Positions 9,743 to 18,872 of a DNA stretch of 35,279 nt are shown here, one piece after another. The DNA is from Bacillota bacterium (GTDB lineage Bacteria > Bacillota > Limnochordia > Darwinibacteriales > Darwinibacteriaceae): NCBI GenBank assembly GCA_012840725.1, contig DURQ01000064.1, positions 1 to 35,279 on the forward strand, read 5' to 3'. A program made the position numbers and the translations under genes. The stretch's first letter is position 1. Every line of letters begins with the position of its first letter. The notes below the pieces were generated by a model, which was not told the origin of the DNA, did no database searches, and worked only from the letters and a program-made list of their open reading frames with translations.

Positions 9743-9964
9743 TTACTGGAGAGTCCGCACGCCCCTGCTGTGCCAGGAGTCGCGGCGCTCACTGCTTCCG
9801 CGCGTCTTGGCAGAGATCAGCATGATCAAAGCCAAGATGTCCTTCTGATGCTCGGCCACCAGCCGGTCCAATTCGGCTCGGGGCACCACCGTTTCCTCCA
9901 GCCTTGCCAAGCGCCTTTCGATCTCAACCAAACGGGCTAGAAGCGTTGGGACATCTCCTGTCAT
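9743..9964 (-). CDS. Small predicted coiled-coil protein, unknown
   Basis: A 73-residue protein that I do not recognise. After MTGDVPTLL it has a charged, heptad-like stretch, ARLVEIERRLARLEETV (about 10-26), then a hydrophobic patch DILALIMLISA (about 42-52) and a basic, Ser/Arg-rich tail. It could be a small coiled-coil or a peripheral membrane protein. The ATG at 9964 is chosen because AAGGAGG lies seven bases upstream; earlier in-frame ATGs lack this. It is the first gene of a two-gene unit with the amidohydrolase. Confidence 0.65.
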   Translation of the reverse strand: MTGDVPTLLARLVEIERRLARLEETVVPRAELDRLVAEHQKDILALIMLISAKTRGSSERRDSWHSRGVRTLQ

Positions 9965-9996
9965 GGGCATCCTCCTTCTGTGCATCGGTACTGCCC

Positions 9997-10025
9997 ATGG
10001 TAGCACATTCTATCTAAATTGTCAA
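9997..10025 (-). promoter_or_regulatory. Promoter of the coiled-coil/amidohydrolase unit
   Basis: A consensus -35 TTGACA (10020-10025) and TACCAT (9997-10002) on the minus strand are 17 bases apart. They lie between the fchA stop and the small gene, so the unit can be transcribed independently of the hut operon, although no terminator separates them. Confidence 0.6.
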
Positions 10026-10050
10026 ATAATTCGTATAACAGCGCTGGAAA

Positions 10051-10650
10051 TCAAGCGAGTTCACAGTTCACACGGTCTGCGATGGTGCTCTCCAAGTCCG
10101 TTGCTTCCTTCAGGGTCTCGTCGAGCCGTGCTCGGGCCGCGCTAGCGAATTCAGCATCCCGCAGCCCAGGGAGGTTGATCAGCACATTGTAGGCTGCTCC
10201 TCGGCAGGCGGCCGCCGCCAGCAGTCCGGCCACGCCCGCATCGCTCAGGCAGTTTCTGTTGCCTTTCAGCGCAACTTCAAAGGCCAGGCGCAAAATTTCC
10301 AGGGACAGCTCCATCACCTCCAGGGGAACTTCGGTAGCCAGCCGGTTGGCTTGGCGCAGGGCCCTGCTTCGCTCGCGCTTCTCTTCCTCGGTCCCCTTAG
10401 GCAGCTTCAAGGCCTCCATCACCTGGTTAAAGGCTTCTGTATCCCGGTTCACCAGGTCCAGCAGCTGGCCGCTCAGGCGCTGTGCCTTGTCGATGAACTC
10501 CTGCCACCCTTCCCCGCTGAGGCGTGCTACCATCGCTGCCAGGGAAGAGGCCAGAACCCCAGCAAGGGCAGCGGCACTGCCCCCTCCGGGCGCGGGTTTG
10601 GACGAGCCGAGTTCAGCTACAAAGTCTGTGATCTTCAGTTCTGTGAGCAA
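10051..10650 (-). CDS. fchA: Formimidoyl-THF cyclodeaminase / methenyl-THF cyclohydrolase (FchA/FTCD-C family)
   Basis: A 199-residue, mostly helical protein matching the C-terminal cyclodeaminase domain of animal FTCD and the clostridial FchA cyclohydrolase. The hallmark SKPAPGGGSAAAL lies at about 17-29, and SLAAMVARLS and NRDTEAFNQVMEALKLP follow. In this operon its likely job is to turn 5-formimino-THF into 5,10-methenyl-THF and ammonia, the step after FtcD. The start is a TTG at 10650 with AAGGGTGG just upstream. It begins 19 bases after hutI and is the last hut gene. Confidence 0.92.
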   Translation of the reverse strand: MLTELKITDFVAELGSSKPAPGGGSAAALAGVLASSLAAMVARLSGEGWQEFIDKAQRLSGQLLDLVNRDTEAFNQVMEALKLPKGTEEEKRERSRALRQANRLATEVPLEVMELSLEILRLAFEVALKGNRNCLSDAGVAGLLAAAACRGAAYNVLINLPGLRDAEFASAARARLDETLKEATDLESTIADRVNCELA

Positions 10651-10669
10651 AGTACCACCCTTTTCCCGA

Positions 10670-11929
10670 CTAATTGCTGACGACTAACCTGCCAGCCTTG
10701 ACAACTTTCTCCACCAGATTGACCCCCACGTAATACGGGATCTTCCTATAATCATCCACGGCGAAAATGACCAGATCAGCCTGCTTGCCAGGTTCCAAAC
10801 TGCCCAAGCGCTTGCAGCGGTTCAGAGAATGAGCGGCGTTGATAGTCACCGCGTTGAACGCTTCCTCGGGAGTCACAGCCATGTACAGGCAGGCGAGGGA
10901 CATGACCAGCACGAGATTGGCAGTGGGGCACGATCCCGGGTTGAAATCGGTGGCTAAGGCCAGCGGCAGCCCTGCCTCCAGAAGCATTCTGGCCGGCGCA
11001 TAGGGTTTGCGCAGACTGAACGCCGTACCCGGCAGGAGAATGGGCACCACGCCGCTGTCAGCCAGAGCCTTGATCCCCTGTTCGGTCACCATGAGAAGGT
11101 GATCGGCACTGGCCATCCCGAACTCGGCCGCGAGTTCTGCCCCACCGAGAGCGTACATCTCATCTGCGTGCACGCGGAGAGCAAAGCCAAGCTCGCTCGC
11201 CTTCTGGAAGATCCGGCGGCTCTGCTCCACCGAAAAGACACCCTTTTCGGTGAACACGTCGACATACTCGGCCACGCCCTGCTCTTTCACCGCGGGCAGG
11301 ACTACATTCACCAAGAAATCTACATAGCCCTCTTGGTCTTCCTGGAACTCTGGGGGCCAAGCGTGTGCACCCAAAAAAGTGGGCACGAGCTCAACCGGCT
11401 GCTCACTCTGGAGGATGCGCACGGCTTCGAGCTGCTTGAGCTCGGTCTCCAGATCAAGGCCGTAACCGCTCTTGCACTCCACCGTGGTTACGCCCATCCG
11501 CAGCATCCAGCGAAGTCGCTGCCGACCGGCTTCCACCAGTTCGTCGAGGGACGCCGCCCTTGTGGCCCTCACCGAGCTGAGGATCCCGCCGCCCGCAGCC
11601 ATGATCTCCATGTAGTCTGCTCCGCGGGCCCGCAGGTAGAACTCATCCTCCCTGCTCCCGCCGAAGATGAGATGGGTGTGCGCATCGATCAGGCCGGGCG
11701 TGATAACCCGGCCCGCGGCCTCGATAACCTGCGTCTGGTCGGTTATCTCCACCTGGCTCCGCACTGCTTCTTCCGGACCTACGGCTGTGATCTCCACTCC
11801 AGAACAGGCCACCCAAGCACCCTCAAGCACGTCTAGCTTCTGCATGTCCTTCCCCCGCACCGGACAGGTAGAGTGGGCGGCGGTCACCACCTGTCCGCCT
11901 TTGATTACAAGGTCGGCTTTGAGAGCCAC
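10670..11929 (-). CDS. hutI: Imidazolonepropionase
   Basis: HutI hydrolyses 4-imidazolone-5-propionate to N-formimino-L-glutamate. The protein has 419 residues, typical for the family. Visible are the metal-binding DAHTH (H85, H87), the substrate-site GAHAWP, the metal-ligand HADE and the late ATDFNPGSC segment with the metal-ligand Asp. The start is a GTG at 11929, seven bases after AGGAGG. A longer reading to 12001 would overlap ftcD and has no family similarity. It lies 11 bases after the ftcD stop. Confidence 0.97.
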   Translation of the reverse strand: MALKADLVIKGGQVVTAAHSTCPVRGKDMQKLDVLEGAWVACSGVEITAVGPEEAVRSQVEITDQTQVIEAAGRVITPGLIDAHTHLIFGGSREDEFYLRARGADYMEIMAAGGGILSSVRATRAASLDELVEAGRQRLRWMLRMGVTTVECKSGYGLDLETELKQLEAVRILQSEQPVELVPTFLGAHAWPPEFQEDQEGYVDFLVNVVLPAVKEQGVAEYVDVFTEKGVFSVEQSRRIFQKASELGFALRVHADEMYALGGAELAAEFGMASADHLLMVTEQGIKALADSGVVPILLPGTAFSLRKPYAPARMLLEAGLPLALATDFNPGSCPTANLVLVMSLACLYMAVTPEEAFNAVTINAAHSLNRCKRLGSLEPGKQADLVIFAVDDYRKIPYYVGVNLVEKVVKAGRLVVSN

Positions 11930-11940
11930 TGGCTTACCTC

Positions 11941-12834
11941 CTATCGCAGGCGGTTTTCCAGCACCTGCTGGGGGTCGAAGTTCTCCACCTGCAGGTACCA
12001 CGCGGCGGCATCAAGGAGGGCCTGCTGCGGAACCAACCCCACAATCTCTGTCCCCACCACAGGAACTCCAAAAAGCGCCGCTTCACGCCGGATCGTCTCC
12101 AGAACCCTGTGGATCGGCGTTTCCAGGTAGTTCTCCAGGTTCATGGACACCTGTACCTGCCCGCGCTCTTCCAGGAGAACTCCCATGGCTTTGACGTTGC
12201 GAAAACCACCGTTTCGCTCCCGCACACAGCGGGCGATGTGGTCGGCCACTTCCTTCCGGTCGGTGCCGAGGTTCACGTTAAACGCGATCAAAGGCATGCG
12301 GGCGCCCACCACTGTGGCCCCTGCCGTCGGGTGCAGGCTTGGCGAACCGAAGTCGGGCCAGCGCTGTTCTTCCTGAATCGAACGCTTCAGACCCTCGTAC
12401 TGTCCCTTGCGGATGTTGCTGAGGTTGCGGCGTTCGGGCCTTGAAGCTGCCTCCCCATAGAGGTAGGTGGGTACCCCGAGTTCGGTGTTGATCCTGCGGG
12501 CCAGGTTCACGGCGGCCTGCACGCAATCCCCCATGGTCACCTCTTCGATGGGGATAAAGGGGATCACATCCACCGCACCGATGCGGGGATGGGCTCCCTG
12601 ATGTTCTTCCATGTTGATCAAGGCCACCGCCTGTTTGGTGAGGCGAAAGGCCGCTTCCTGTACGCTGGCCAGATCACCCACAAAGGTGATCACCGAGCGG
12701 TTGTGGTCGAAATCTGACGAATAGTCCAGCAGCTTCACACCGTCTGTCTGGCGTACCTGGTCTACAACCTTCTCCACCACATCGAGCCGGCGTCCTTCGC
12801 TGATGTTGGGTACGCACTGAACGATCTGGGCCAT
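11941..12834 (-). CDS. ftcD: Glutamate formimidoyltransferase
   Basis: Transfers the formimino group of N-formimino-L-glutamate to tetrahydrofolate, releasing glutamate. At 297 residues it corresponds to the transferase half of animal FTCD only; the cyclodeaminase half is the separate gene at 10051-10650. Visible are the start QCVPNISEG (6-14), DHNRSV (43-48) and EHQGAHPRIGAVDVIPF, with His82 at the position of the known catalytic base. It sits 11 bases after hutU and 11 before hutI. Confidence 0.96.
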   Translation of the reverse strand: MAQIVQCVPNISEGRRLDVVEKVVDQVRQTDGVKLLDYSSDFDHNRSVITFVGDLASVQEAAFRLTKQAVALINMEEHQGAHPRIGAVDVIPFIPIEEVTMGDCVQAAVNLARRINTELGVPTYLYGEAASRPERRNLSNIRKGQYEGLKRSIQEEQRWPDFGSPSLHPTAGATVVGARMPLIAFNVNLGTDRKEVADHIARCVRERNGGFRNVKAMGVLLEERGQVQVSMNLENYLETPIHRVLETIRREAALFGVPVVGTEIVGLVPQQALLDAAAWYLQVENFDPQQVLENRLR

Positions 12835-12845
12835 CTCTCTTCCTC

Positions 12846-14489
12846 CTAGTCCTGCAGCATGGGCAGTTTGATCCCCTTCTCCTTGGCGGTCTTGATCGCC
12901 GCCTCGTAACCCGCATCAGCATGGCGCATCACCCCGGTACCAGGGTCGGTGGTGAGCACCCGCTCCAGGCGGGCTGCACCTTCGTCTGTGCCGTCAGCCA
13001 CCACAACCATGCCTGCATGGATGGAGTAACCGATGCCCACGCCACCGCCGTGGTGGACAGACACCCAGCTTGCCCCGGCGCAGGCATTGACCAGGGCGTT
13101 GAGGATGGGCCAGTCAGCCACAGCATCGCTGCCATCCTTCATCCCCTCAGTCTCCCGGTGGGGCGAAGCGACAGAACCGGCATCCAGGTGATCCCTGCCG
13201 ATAACGATGGGCGCCTTCAGTTCGCCTCTTTTCACCATATCGCTGATCAGCAGGCCAAACCGGGCTCGATCGCCATACCCGAGCCAGCAGATGCGGGCCG
13301 GGAGGCCCTGGAAGGCCACCTGCTCCTGGGCCATTTTAATCCAGCGCACCAGACGTTCGTTATCGGCGAATTCCCGGCAGAGCATCTCGTCGATCTTGCG
13401 GATGTCCTCAGGATCGCCAGAGAGGGCTACCCAGCGGAAGGGGCCTTTGCCCTCGCAGAAGAGCGGGCGGATGTAGGCTGGGACAAAACCTGGGAAGGCA
13501 AAGGCGTTCTCGACGCCCACATCCTTCGCCTGCTGCCTGATGTTGTTGCCGTAGTCAAAGACCACTGCGCCCTTCTCCAGAAGGTCGAGCATGGCCTGAA
13601 CGTGCACGCCCATGGACTCCTTGGCCAGGCGGATGTACCCCTCTGGATCCCGGGCCCTCAGTTCAGCCGCTTCTTCAACGCTGTATCCCCGCGGGATGTA
13701 ACCGTTGAGCGGATCGTGGGCAGAAGTCTGGTCGGTCACCACATCGGGCGTGATGCCCCGCCGGACAAACTCTGGCAGGATATCGGCGGCGTTGCCGAGC
13801 AGGCCTATGGAAAGCGGTTCACCCTTTGCCCTGGCTTCTAAGGCCAGCCGCAGGGCCTCGTCCAGATCATCAGTGGCTAACTGGCAGTAACGAGTAGCCA
13901 GCCTCTTTTCGATGCGCTGTGGATCCACCTCGACCACGATGGCCACTCCGCCGTTCATGGTCACAGCCAGCGGTTGGGCGCCGCCCATGCCGCCCAAGCC
14001 CGCGGTCAGCACCAAGCGCCCCTTCAGCGAACCTCCGAAGTGCTGGTGGGCCAGCTCCGCCAGTGTCTCATAGGTCCCCTGCAGGATTCCCTGGGTACCG
14101 ATGTAGATCCAGCTACCGGCAGTCATCTGGCCGAACATGATCAGCCCCTTGCGCTCCAGCTCCCGGAAATGCTCCCACGTCCCCCAAGCGGGCACCAGGT
14201 TCGAATTGGCCAGGAGCACCCGTGGCGATTGGGGCGTGGTCCGGAACACTCCCACCGGCTTTCCCGACTGGACCAGGAGCGTCTCATCATTCTCCAGCTC
14301 CTGCAGGGTGCGCACGATGGCGTAGTAGCTGGGCCAGTCCCTGGCCGCCTTGCCTATCCCTCCGTAAACCACCAGGTCATCTGGGCGCTCGGCCACTTCT
14401 GGATCGAGGTTGTTCATGAGCATGCGCATGGCCGCTTCCTGATGCCAGCCTTTGCAGTGCAGTTCTGTTCCTCGCGGTGCTCGGATCAT
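12846..14489 (-). CDS. hutU: Urocanate hydratase
   Basis: Urocanase adds water to urocanate to give 4-imidazolone-5-propionate, using tightly bound NAD+ as an electrophile. The protein of 547 residues is of normal length. Visible are the NAD-site [14 protein letters not shown] (about 162-175) and the segment [15 protein letters not shown], whose cysteine (C401) corresponds to the conserved active-site cysteine. The ATG at 14489 follows GGGGAGGTAATCGC. It begins 21 bases after hutH and ends 11 bases before ftcD. Confidence 0.98.
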   Translation of the reverse strand: MIRAPRGTELHCKGWHQEAAMRMLMNNLDPEVAERPDDLVVYGGIGKAARDWPSYYAIVRTLQELENDETLLVQSGKPVGVFRTTPQSPRVLLANSNLVPAWGTWEHFRELERKGLIMFGQMTAGSWIYIGTQGILQGTYETLAELAHQHFGGSLKGRLVLTAGLGGMGGAQPLAVTMNGGVAIVVEVDPQRIEKRLATRYCQLATDDLDEALRLALEARAKGEPLSIGLLGNAADILPEFVRRGITPDVVTDQTSAHDPLNGYIPRGYSVEEAAELRARDPEGYIRLAKESMGVHVQAMLDLLEKGAVVFDYGNNIRQQAKDVGVENAFAFPGFVPAYIRPLFCEGKGPFRWVALSGDPEDIRKIDEMLCREFADNERLVRWIKMAQEQVAFQGLPARICWLGYGDRARFGLLISDMVKRGELKAPIVIGRDHLDAGSVASPHRETEGMKDGSDAVADWPILNALVNACAGASWVSVHHGGGVGIGYSIHAGMVVVADGTDEGAARLERVLTTDPGTGVMRHADAGYEAAIKTAKEKGIKLPMLQD

Positions 14490-14510
14490 GCGATTACCTC
14501 CCCATATCCT

Positions 14511-16031
14511 CTATACTAATTCTCCAGCGGTATCGGCCGCGGCCTTCAGCACTTGGCCTGATACCACCAGATCGCGTACTGCCTTAATGTCGCCTGCCAT
14601 GAAGCGGTCCCGTTCCAGGGGAGGCACGACACTGCGCACCAGCTCGTAGACGGCCCTGGTCGCCGGAGCAAGCTGGGTTCTCTCCCTGAACTCCAAAGCC
14701 TGGCAGGCACACAGGATCTCAATGGCCAGGATGTTCTGCACATTGCCCAAGATGCTGCCAAGCTTGCGGGCAGCGATGCTGCCCATGCTCACATGGTCTT
14801 CCTGGTTGGCCGAAGTGGGGATGGAATCCACCGAGGCCGGATGGGCCAGCACCTTGTTCTCGGACACGAGGGCTGCTGCGGTGTACTGAGCGATCATGTA
14901 CCCGGAGTTGAGGCCACTGCGCGCCGTGAGGAAGGGCGGCAGGCTGCTCAGATGCGGGTTTACCAGGCGCTCGATCCGGCGCTCAGCGATGTTCCCGATT
15001 TCTGATAGTGCGATGCCGAGGAAGTCCAGTGCGAGGGCTACAGGCTGTCCATGGAAATTGCCTGCTGAGATAACCTGCCCCTCATCGGGGAACAGGATGG
15101 GATTATCCGTAACCGAGTTGATCTCGGTGTCGATCACCTGCTCAACATAGCGGTATGCATCCCGGCTTGCGCCGTGGACCTGCGGTATGCAGCGCAGGGA
15201 ATAAGCGTCTTGGATGCGGTCGTGTTCACGACCATAGACCAGGCCGCTGCCCGCCAGCAGCCTGCGCAGGTTGGCAGCCACCATCGCCTGGCCCGGATGA
15301 GCCCGCAGAGCATGCACCCGTTCGTCGAGAACGTCGGGGATAGCGCGCAGCGCCTCCATAGTCAGGCTGCCGGCCACATCCGCCGTCTTGAGGAGGATGT
15401 CTCCGTCGTAAAGGGCCAAAACCGCCTGGGCAGTCATGGCCTGGGTCCCGTTGATCAGAGCCAGGCCTTCCTTGGCTTCCAAAACCACAGGGGCCAGCCC
15501 CGCCCGTTCCAGAGCCTTTGCCCCCGGCATCCGCTGGTCTCTGAAGTATGCCTCGCCTTCACCAATGAGCACTGCCGACATGTGGGCTAGGGGCACCAAA
15601 TCGCCGCTGGCACCCACCGAACCCTGGCTGGGAACAACGGGCACCACGTTCTGGTTGACAAGCTGCACAAGCAGCCTGATCACCTCAGGCCTGATCCCGG
15701 AGTGGCCTTTCATGAGTGCGTTGGCCCTGAGGATGATCATGGCCTTCACAACATCACCAGGAAAGGGCTCACCCACCCCGCAGCTGTGACTCAGGATCAA
15801 ATTGCGCTGCAGCTCGGCCACGCTTTCCTGCGAAATGGAGGTGTCTGCCAGTTTACCAAAACCGGTGTTGATCCCGTAGACAGGTACACCCTCTTCCAGC
15901 AGCCGCAGCACCAGCTCCCTGGCCCGGGCCACCCTGTCCAGCTGGGCCGTATCCAGGGTGATGGTCCAGCCCTGCCTCACTGCCTTCGCCACGTCATGAC
16001 TGCTTAAGTTAGAACCCCTGAGCCTGAGCAT
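14511..16031 (-). CDS. hutH: Histidine ammonia-lyase
   Basis: HutH eliminates ammonia from L-histidine to give urocanate, the first step of the pathway. The protein has 506 residues. The MIO cofactor triad Ala-Ser-Gly is visible in GSVGASGDLVPLAH (141-143), and the active-site loop with its Tyr is in VYGINTGFGKLAD (about 51-63). The ATG at 16031 follows AAAAGGAG; the upstream in-frame extension to 16085 has no family similarity. It is the first gene of the five-gene hut operon and is divergent from the ROK regulator. No clean promoter was found for it in the shared 179-base gap. Confidence 0.98.
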   Translation of the reverse strand: MLRLRGSNLSSHDVAKAVRQGWTITLDTAQLDRVARARELVLRLLEEGVPVYGINTGFGKLADTSISQESVAELQRNLILSHSCGVGEPFPGDVVKAMIILRANALMKGHSGIRPEVIRLLVQLVNQNVVPVVPSQGSVGASGDLVPLAHMSAVLIGEGEAYFRDQRMPGAKALERAGLAPVVLEAKEGLALINGTQAMTAQAVLALYDGDILLKTADVAGSLTMEALRAIPDVLDERVHALRAHPGQAMVAANLRRLLAGSGLVYGREHDRIQDAYSLRCIPQVHGASRDAYRYVEQVIDTEINSVTDNPILFPDEGQVISAGNFHGQPVALALDFLGIALSEIGNIAERRIERLVNPHLSSLPPFLTARSGLNSGYMIAQYTAAALVSENKVLAHPASVDSIPTSANQEDHVSMGSIAARKLGSILGNVQNILAIEILCACQALEFRERTQLAPATRAVYELVRSVVPPLERDRFMAGDIKAVRDLVVSGQVLKAAADTAGELV

Positions 16032-16139
16032 CGATCTTCTCCTTTTGGACGGTGGATATGATGGCACTGCTCTGCTATTCCACACATCCCCTTGAGAGTC
16101 CTTTGCCCGCCTTAATCTTACTTTAGCGAAAAGAGAGTA

Positions 16140-16195
16140 TTGCAGAAAAATGTGTTATGGGTTATTATCAAATTAGATGTTTTCACAGTGGAAAA
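16140..16195 (+). promoter_or_regulatory. Promoter of the ROK regulator with imperfect palindrome
   Basis: TTGCAG (16140-16145) and TATTAT (16163-16168) are 17 bases apart on the plus strand. Just downstream, an imperfect palindrome, TTTTCAC-A-GTGGAAAA, covers 16180-16195 between the transcription start and the GTG start codon. It could be an operator for the ROK protein itself, but no second copy was found in front of the binding-protein gene. Confidence 0.55.
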
Positions 16196-16210
16196 AAGTT
16201 GGTGAGCTGA

Positions 16211-17395
16211 GTGAGCAGACCGGTCAACACCACCCGTCTGATCCGTACGTACAATGCGTCAACTGTCCTTAGGACACTGTACAGGCAGGGCAGCTGTTCC
16301 CGCACGCAGCTCGCCAAGCTTACTGGCATGAGCCACGCCACGATCACGCGGATCACGGCGAAACTCATGGAACAGGGGATTGTCCTGGAAGGACGCGTGG
16401 GCAAGTCCACAGGCGGTAGAAAGCCTGTCTACCTGCAGATCGACCACTCAAAACTGTACATTGTCAGTCTGAAACTCCTCCGCGATGACTGCCGCGCTGC
16501 CATCCTGGACCTCAAGGGCCGCATCCTTGACACCGAGCGGCTCATCTGGAATGAAGCTGCGCCGGAAAAGTTCTTGACCGCAGCGGCGGAGACGATCAGA
16601 GGCATGTTTGCCCGGACGTGCGTTAACCTCCAGCACATCATCGGAGTGGGCGTTGCCGTGTCGGGCATCTGCCAGTCCCGAGAAGGCAGGATAATCAAAT
16701 CGGTCAACCTCAGGTGGGAAAACGTGCCCCTGGCGGAACTGCTCAGCAGCGAGCTGCAGCTCCCTGTCTTCATTGAGAACGATGCAAATGCTTGTGCTCT
16801 GGCAGAACTCTGGTTGGGCAGGGCCCAAGATGCATCGAATTCCATGTACCTCAAAACGGAAGAAGGCGCCGGAGCAGGGATAATCGCCAACAGAAGCCTG
16901 CTCGACAGTTCGCACTGCACCACTGGTGAAGTTGGGCATGTGCCTGTCATCCCTGCTGGTGAGCCCTGCCGGTGCGGGCAGCGAGGGTGCCTCGAAGCCT
17001 ATGTTTACTTCGGAGACGTCCAGGCCCGCTATGCCCGGCGTACGGGCCTTTGGGTAGGCCGCTCCCGTTTCCTCGAACTCGTGAGAACACGAGACGAACC
17101 AGCGCTGGAGATAGTGTCTGAGACAGCGGAAGCTCTCGCCCTGGCCTGCGCCCACTGGGGTATGCTCCTCGATCTCGACGTCATCACCATCGGCGGTTTC
17201 TGGGGGACGCTCAAGGATGAGGTTATCGCACGCTGCCAGAGCTACTCAGAAGCTGCTTCTCGACGATCAGGAATTCCCGGCCGGGTAACCATCACCGGCT
17301 CCAGCTTTAAGAATGAAGATGCCGACCTTCTGGGTGCAGCTGGCCTGGTTATCGACCGCTGGTTTGACCCTTTGTCGGTGCCTTTCCACAGGTAG
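16211..17395 (+). CDS. ROK-family transcriptional regulator (NagC/XylR type)
   Basis: A 394-residue sugar-responsive regulator. An N-terminal winged helix-turn-helix (SRTQLAKLTGMSHATITRIT, about 30-49) is joined to a ROK/glucokinase-like domain. Visible are the IENDANA sugar-site segment (188-194), GEVGH (239-243) and the zinc-binding CRCGQRGCLEAY (253-264). These keep the sugar-binding features, so it may sense a sugar or sugar phosphate. The start is a GTG at 16211 with GGTGAG upstream. It precedes the binding-protein and permease genes on the same strand, which it most likely controls; control of the divergent hut operon is possible but less expected. Confidence 0.93.
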   Translation: MSRPVNTTRLIRTYNASTVLRTLYRQGSCSRTQLAKLTGMSHATITRITAKLMEQGIVLEGRVGKSTGGRKPVYLQIDHSKLYIVSLKLLRDDCRAAILDLKGRILDTERLIWNEAAPEKFLTAAAETIRGMFARTCVNLQHIIGVGVAVSGICQSREGRIIKSVNLRWENVPLAELLSSELQLPVFIENDANACALAELWLGRAQDASNSMYLKTEEGAGAGIIANRSLLDSSHCTTGEVGHVPVIPAGEPCRCGQRGCLEAYVYFGDVQARYARRTGLWVGRSRFLELVRTRDEPALEIVSETAEALALACAHWGMLLDLDVITIGGFWGTLKDEVIARCQSYSEAASRRSGIPGRVTITGSSFKNEDADLLGAAGLVIDRWFDPLSVPFHR

Positions 17396-17494
17396 GAAGC
17401 CTGTCAGTATCCGATAGGCAGGAGGTGAGAATGGGGTAGCGAACTGAAAACTATGCGCCGTGATTCCACTCAAAAAAGCAAGGAGGAAAAAACG

Positions 17495-18805
17495 ATGAGA
17501 AAACTTAATGTGCTGCTGTTAGCTGCTCTTCTCGTTGTCGGCGTGTTTGTTCCTGCAGCCTTGGCACAAGATGAAAAGATCACCATCACCGTACTGCACT
17601 ACTTTGATCTGACGGCACCGGGCTCCGAGCGTGAAATCGAGGAGATCTGGCACGAATTCTCCCGCCGCCATCCCAACATCATCGTTGAGAGAGAGGATCT
17701 GTTCCTCGAGGCCTTCCATCAAAAGGTAGAAGCCTATGCCGCCGCTGACCGTCTCCCTGATGTGGTGTTCATGTGGCCGGGTGGGCGCTCCACCTCCCTG
17801 CATACCCAGCATCTCGTTAAGGACCTCACTCCTCTCCTGGGAGAAGACGCCAAGTACTTCAACCCTGCAGTCCTCGCACCCCAAGCAGCCGGTTACCTGG
17901 CTGAACTGCCCCAGACCATGACTTCCAGCCATGCTCTGTACGTCAACGTTCCTCTGCTGGAGAGCCTCGGCCTTTCCATCCCTGAAACATACGAAGAATT
18001 GGTTGCCATGGTACCGGTGATCAAGGGCGCTGGCCTCGACGTCATCCTCATGGGCGCCACTGATGACTGGGTAATCCAGTCCTGCTTGTTCTCCATGATC
18101 GTCGGCCGTTTGGTAGGCGATGAGAAGCTCAACCAGATCATCGCTGGCGAGGCCAAGTTCACCGATCCCGAGTTCGTCGGCGCTCTCGAGTTCTACGCCC
18201 AGATGTACAAAGACGGAGTCCTCGACCGCAAGATCATGAACATCAACTACTCTGAAGTGAACGGCTTGTTTGCCTCCGGCCGTGCTCCGTTCATGATCGA
18301 CGGCGACTGGAAAACGGCTAACTTCCTCACTGACGTTACCACGGGCGAAGCTTTGATCCCCGTTGACGAGCAGCCCAACTTCAAGATGACCATCTTCCCC
18401 GCCATCCCCGGCGAGATCGTACACAAATCGTCGTCCGGCGTAGTTGGCACCGGCTTCGGTATGAGCTCCAAGATCCCCGATGGCTCGGCTAAAGAAGCTG
18501 CCGCTTGGGAACTGATCAAGTGGCTGCAGGGTCCTGAGGCCCAGAAACTCCGCCTGGAGACCGCCGGCACGATCCCGAGCCGTATCGACGTTACTTCCGA
18601 CCAGCTGGAGCCCCTCGTAAACGAGAGGATCCGCTACTATGAGGACATCGAAGTCTACACCGCAGTTCTGGACAACGTTCTGGAAGGCGAAGTCTACCTG
18701 CCGCTCAACGTAGGTCTGCAGGAGATCGGCCTCGGCTTGGCCACCCCGATGGAAGTAGCCGAGCGCGTACAGGAAGCCCTGGAGGCCTGGAGAGCGAAGA
18801 AGTAA
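17495..18805 (+). CDS. Extracellular sugar-binding protein of an ABC importer (SBP family 1)
   Basis: A 436-residue substrate-binding protein. Residues 1-25 form a signal peptide (RKLNVLLLAALLVVGVFVPA) ending in an ALA-Q type signal peptidase I site. No lipobox cysteine is seen, which is unusual for a Gram-positive binding protein. The mature part resembles family 1 carbohydrate-binding proteins, with ITITVLHYFDLTAPGSE at the start and a late AAWELIKWLQGPEAQKL helix. The ATG at 17495 follows AAGGAGG. The substrate cannot be named from the sequence; oligosaccharides or glycerol-phosphate-type ligands are typical. Confidence 0.93.
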   Translation: MRKLNVLLLAALLVVGVFVPAALAQDEKITITVLHYFDLTAPGSEREIEEIWHEFSRRHPNIIVEREDLFLEAFHQKVEAYAAADRLPDVVFMWPGGRSTSLHTQHLVKDLTPLLGEDAKYFNPAVLAPQAAGYLAELPQTMTSSHALYVNVPLLESLGLSIPETYEELVAMVPVIKGAGLDVILMGATDDWVIQSCLFSMIVGRLVGDEKLNQIIAGEAKFTDPEFVGALEFYAQMYKDGVLDRKIMNINYSEVNGLFASGRAPFMIDGDWKTANFLTDVTTGEALIPVDEQPNFKMTIFPAIPGEIVHKSSSGVVGTGFGMSSKIPDGSAKEAAAWELIKWLQGPEAQKLRLETAGTIPSRIDVTSDQLEPLVNERIRYYEDIEVYTAVLDNVLEGEVYLPLNVGLQEIGLGLATPMEVAERVQEALEAWRAKK

Positions 18806-18819
18806 GACCTAATCCACTG

Positions 18820-18851
18820 AAGGGGCAGGCTCGCACGCGAGCCTACCCCTT
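18820..18851 (+). other. Intercistronic stem-loop after the binding-protein gene
   Basis: AAGGGG-C-AGGCTCGC pairs with GCGAGCCT-A-CCCCTT across a two-base loop, a long GC-rich hairpin with one internal mismatch. It is followed by TTTCCC, not by a T run, so it is a poor terminator. Such hairpins between binding-protein and permease genes typically protect the upstream message from 3' decay and keep the binding protein more abundant. Confidence 0.7.
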
Positions 18852-18872
18852 TCCCGTAAGGAGCGGAGTGCC

